A stretch of 64,000 nt of DNA from Trabulsiella odontotermitis (lineage in GTDB: Bacteria; Pseudomonadota; Gammaproteobacteria; Enterobacterales; Enterobacteriaceae), in NCBI RefSeq assembly GCF_001297775.1, contig NZ_LIFX01000007.1, positions 147,558 to 211,557 on the forward strand, written 5' to 3'. Positions 61,563-64,000 of this stretch are shown piece after piece. Every line of letters begins with the position of its first letter. The first letter of the stretch is position 1. The position numbers were made by a program, and so were the translations under genes. Under the pieces are notes generated by a model, which saw only the letters and a list, made by a program, of their open reading frames with translations, made no database searches and was not told the DNA's origin.

Positions 61563-62078
61563 ATGGACAAGACAACTTCGCAAGCGCTGCTAGCCCATGC
61601 AGAGAAAGCCTGCGCGCAACGCGGCGTGCGCCTGACTCCGCAGCGCCTTGAGGTACTGCGCCTGATGAGCCTGCAACCTGGCGCCATCAGTGCCTATGAT
61701 CTTCTGGATCTGCTGCGTGAAGCCGAACCGCAGGCAAAACCGCCCACCGTCTACCGGGCGCTGGAATTTTTACTTGAGCAGGGCTTCGTGCATAAAGTGG
61801 AGTCCACCAACAGCTATGTGCTGTGCCATCTGTTCGATCAGCCAACGCACACGTCAGCGATGTTTATCTGCGACAGATGTGGTGTCGTTAAAGAAGAAGG
61901 TGCGGAAGGGGTCGAAGATATCCTGCATACGCTGGCGGCCAGAATGGGGTTTGCGCTGCGTCATAACGTGATTGAAGCGCATGGCTTGTGCGCAGAGTGC
62001 GTGGAAGTCGAAGCCTGTCGCCATCCTGGTGAGTGCGGTCACGATCACTCCATTCAGATGAAGAAAAAAGCGCGCTAA
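61563..62078 (+). CDS. zur: Zur, zinc-responsive Fur-family repressor
   Basis: A 171-residue Fur-family protein. Winged helix at about 15-85 (RLTPQRLEVLRLM; KPPTVYRALEFLLEQGFVHKV), then the zinc-binding dimerisation domain with CDRCG, CAEC and a C-terminal CRHPGECGHDH stretch. It represses znuABC and alternative ribosomal proteins when zinc is plentiful. The ATG at 61563 gives the E. coli length; an ATG two codons earlier is possible. Confidence 0.96.
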   Translation: MDKTTSQALLAHAEKACAQRGVRLTPQRLEVLRLMSLQPGAISAYDLLDLLREAEPQAKPPTVYRALEFLLEQGFVHKVESTNSYVLCHLFDQPTHTSAMFICDRCGVVKEEGAEGVEDILHTLAARMGFALRHNVIEAHGLCAECVEVEACRHPGECGHDHSIQMKKKAR

Positions 62079-62087
62079 AAAACAGAA

Positions 62088-62107
62088 CGGGCGGCAAAAA
62101 AGCCGCC
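62088..62107 (+). terminator. Possible zur terminator hairpin
   Basis: GGGCGGC-aaaaaa-GCCGCCC stem 9 nt past the zur stop; no U-tract follows, so termination strength is doubtful. Confidence 0.5.
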
Positions 62108-62162
62108 CAGAGGGTTGTACGTCCGTGTACGCTCGGGTAAGAGCATGATTACCAGTGCGTTA

Positions 62163-62372
62163 TCACCAGTGGTAGTCGTTACGGGTTTCCCAGTCACGAA
62201 CCTCTTTCTCCGCCTGGTCTTTGGCGTAGCCATAACGCTCCTGAATACGACCGACCAGCTGATCGCGACGACCTTCAATCACCGTGAAGTCATCGTCAGT
62301 GAGTTTACCCCACTGCTCTTTCGCTTTACCTTTCAGCTGTTTCCAGTTACCGCCGATTTCGTCTTTATTCAT
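62163..62372 (-). CDS. yjbJ: YjbJ, CsbD-family stress protein
   Basis: A 69-residue hydrophilic CsbD-family protein (MNKDEIGGNWKQLKGKAKEQ, then DQLVGRIQERYGYAKDQAEKEV). Abundant in RpoS-dependent stationary phase in E. coli; function unknown. The third of three consecutive ATGs' frame positions (62372) gives the E. coli length. Convergent with zur, between it and dinF. Confidence 0.93.
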   Translation of the reverse strand: MNKDEIGGNWKQLKGKAKEQWGKLTDDDFTVIEGRRDQLVGRIQERYGYAKDQAEKEVRDWETRNDYHW

Positions 62373-62493
62373 CATCAACTCCTCATCGTTCGGTTGTTAA
62401 AAAATTCTCGTCAGCCCTTCGCTTTCTGCTGAACGTAATAATAAGTTTAGACGAGACTGCTGCACCCGATTCGATATTCAGAATTTTTAACCG

Positions 62494-63813
62494 TCAGGTA
62501 AACCATGTGTTGTGCTGCCAGTGACGTCGCCAGATCCACGCTAAGGACAACCCGCGCAGTGCCAGGAAGACCGCCAGCGACAGCCATAACCCGTGATTTC
62601 CCAGCACCGGTACCGTCAGCAGCGTTAAGGCAAACCCTGCCGCCGCCACAGCCATGCTGTTACGCATTTCAGCGCCGCGGGTTGCGCCGATAAACATGCC
62701 ATCCAGCAGGTAACACCAGACGCCGATCACCGGCAGGATGACCTGCCAGATGACATAACGATCGGCCAGTTGTTGCAGCGAAGACAAAGACGTGAGCATG
62801 GCAACGATCTGCTCGCCCGCCAGCAGATAAACCAGCGCAAACGCCAGCGCCACCAGCCCGGACTGACGGCACGCCGCGCGCCAGACATGCAGCAACTGGC
62901 TGCCGTCTCGCGCACCGTACGCTTGCCCGGAATGGGCTTCTACAGCATAGGCGAAGCCATCCAGCGCATACGCCGTGAAGGTCAGCATGGTCATCAGTAC
63001 CGCGTTGACCGCCACGATATCGCCCCCCAGACGCGCACCGAAAACGGTGATGGCACCGAAGCACAATTGCAGCAGCAGGGAACGCAGCATGATGTCGCGG
63101 TTGAGCGCCAGCAGCCGTCGAAAATTGCCGCGCCATGCCTGTTTCAGTAATGCCAGCGAGACGCCACGCAGCGCCAGAACCCGGCGCGCCATCAGCAGGC
63201 CGATGATGAATGTGGCATATTCGGCAATCGCCGTTGCCAGCGCCGCCCCCTGGACGTTCAGGTGCAACCCCATCACCAGCCAGAGATCGAGAACGATATT
63301 CAGGATATTGCCGACCACCAGCAGGATCACTGGCGCGCGGGCATACTGAACGCCCAGCAGCCACCCCAGCAACACCAGATTCGCCAGCGACGCGGGCGCG
63401 CTCAGCCAGCGGATCGCCAGAAACCGCCGTGCCTGTTCAAGCACAGCATCGCTGCCGCCGACGATATGCAAGGCAAGGTCAATGATCGGCCCGCGCAACA
63501 GGACGATTAACGCCCCGGCGCCCAGCGCCATCAGTAGCGGTTGCACCAGTGCTCTCGCCAGCGCCAGCGGATCTTTTGCGCCAAAGGCCTGCGCGGTAAG
63601 CCCTGTAGTGCTCATCCGCAGAAACAGCAGCAGCATGAACAGGAAACTGGTTGCCGTCGCCCCGACCGCCACGCCACCGAGGTAAACCGGGCTGTCGAGA
63701 TGACCAATCACAGCGGTATCCACCAGCCCAAGCAAAGGCACGGTGATATTGGAGAAAATCATCGGCAACGCCAGACGCCACAGCGCCTTATCGGCTGCGT
63801 TGAAAAGCTGCAT
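62494..63813 (-). CDS. dinF: DinF, SOS-induced MATE-family efflux protein
   Basis: A 439-residue MATE transporter with 12 membrane segments (MIFSNITVPLLGLVDTAVIGHLDSPVYLGGVAVGA at the start). Cotranscribed with lexA, 69 nt downstream of it, so LexA-controlled. E. coli DinF gives some protection against oxidative stress and bile salts. The ATG at 63813 is chosen to give the E. coli-like N-terminus; an 11-codon extension exists upstream. Confidence 0.94.
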   Translation of the reverse strand: MQLFNAADKALWRLALPMIFSNITVPLLGLVDTAVIGHLDSPVYLGGVAVGATATSFLFMLLLFLRMSTTGLTAQAFGAKDPLALARALVQPLLMALGAGALIVLLRGPIIDLALHIVGGSDAVLEQARRFLAIRWLSAPASLANLVLLGWLLGVQYARAPVILLVVGNILNIVLDLWLVMGLHLNVQGAALATAIAEYATFIIGLLMARRVLALRGVSLALLKQAWRGNFRRLLALNRDIMLRSLLLQLCFGAITVFGARLGGDIVAVNAVLMTMLTFTAYALDGFAYAVEAHSGQAYGARDGSQLLHVWRAACRQSGLVALAFALVYLLAGEQIVAMLTSLSSLQQLADRYVIWQVILPVIGVWCYLLDGMFIGATRGAEMRNSMAVAAAGFALTLLTVPVLGNHGLWLSLAVFLALRGLSLAWIWRRHWQHNTWFT

Positions 63814-63882
63814 GGGGGAATGCCTGAGATAAAACAATGCACACACTGCGGCACGGATTGCGCCGCAGTAGGGAAAGGGAGG

Positions 63883-64000
63883 TTACAACCACTCGCCGTT
63901 GCGAATCACGCCGACGGCCAGCCCTTCAATGGTAAAGCTCTGGTTGCGCAGATCCACCACGATAGGGGAAAACTCGGTGTTTTCCGGCAACAGTTCAACC
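63883..64000 (-). CDS. lexA: LexA, SOS repressor (C-terminal 38 residues only)
   Basis: The visible end reads [20 protein letters not shown]...[14 protein letters not shown]-stop, matching the LexA C-terminus with only a few changes from E. coli. The catalytic Ser/Lys and the DNA-binding domain lie outside the window. It precedes dinF in the same operon, in the usual order. Confidence 0.95.
   Translation of the reverse strand, partial: VELLPENTEFSPIVVDLRNQSFTIEGLAVGVIRNGEWL

Overview
The window is 64 kb of enterobacterial chromosome. Gene content, gene order and an inducible ampR-ampC pair whose control region resembles that of Citrobacter freundii point to Citrobacter or a close relative. 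The species cannot be fixed from the sequence alone. I saw no rRNA, tRNA, CRISPR array, transposase or prophage gene.

Layout. (1) 1-4.0 kb: one end of a type VI secretion cluster on the minus strand (tssB-tssC-tssE-tssF, the last cut by the window edge), visibly more AT-rich than its neighbours. (2) 4.4-10 kb: a polysaccharide export/tyrosine-kinase trio (gfcE-etp-etk) without gfcABCD, then the chaperone pair cbpA-cbpM; in E. coli K-12 both lie near 22 min. (3) 10-13.2 kb: a NicO-type nickel/cobalt exporter and ampR-ampC. (4) From 13.2 kb to the end: a long block collinear with the E. coli 92-93 min region: proP, yjcZ-crfC, yjdM, yjdN, the C-P lyase operon phnFGHIJKLMNP (no phnCDE, no phnO), yjdP, fdhF (selenocysteine at codon 140), a hok/sok-type toxin locus, yjcO, gltP, acs-yjcH-actP, cidAB/cidR, yjcE, ghxP, sraL, soxR/soxS, pdeC, yjcB, ssb/uvrA, yjbR, aphA, tyrB, alr, dnaB, qorA, pspG, dusA, zur, yjbJ, dinF and the 3' end of lexA.

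Relative to the K-12 order (from memory) several blocks are missing at otherwise intact junctions: nrfABCDEFG between gltP and acs, als/rpiB/mdtNOP between yjdP and fdhF, phnCDE/phnO, yjbQ and yjcF. Others are added: cidAB-cidR, a GAF/PAS-like sensor protein plus a small Cys-containing ORF between pdeC and yjcB, a lipoprotein plus small-protein pair between uvrA and yjbR, and a TraF-like outer-membrane protein between dusA and zur.

Functional groupings: acetate metabolism (acs-yjcH-actP, with cidABR beside it), phosphonate breakdown (phn), redox and SOS stress control (soxRS, uvrA/ssb LexA box, lexA-dinF), fermentative formate oxidation (fdhF with its own sigma-54 promoter and FhlA sites), and beta-lactam defence (ampRC). 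The strongest second-look items are an AmpC with Val at the normally conserved Tyr221 position, three SlmA-like palindromes within 1.4 kb of tyrB-alr, and the uncharacterised insertions listed above.
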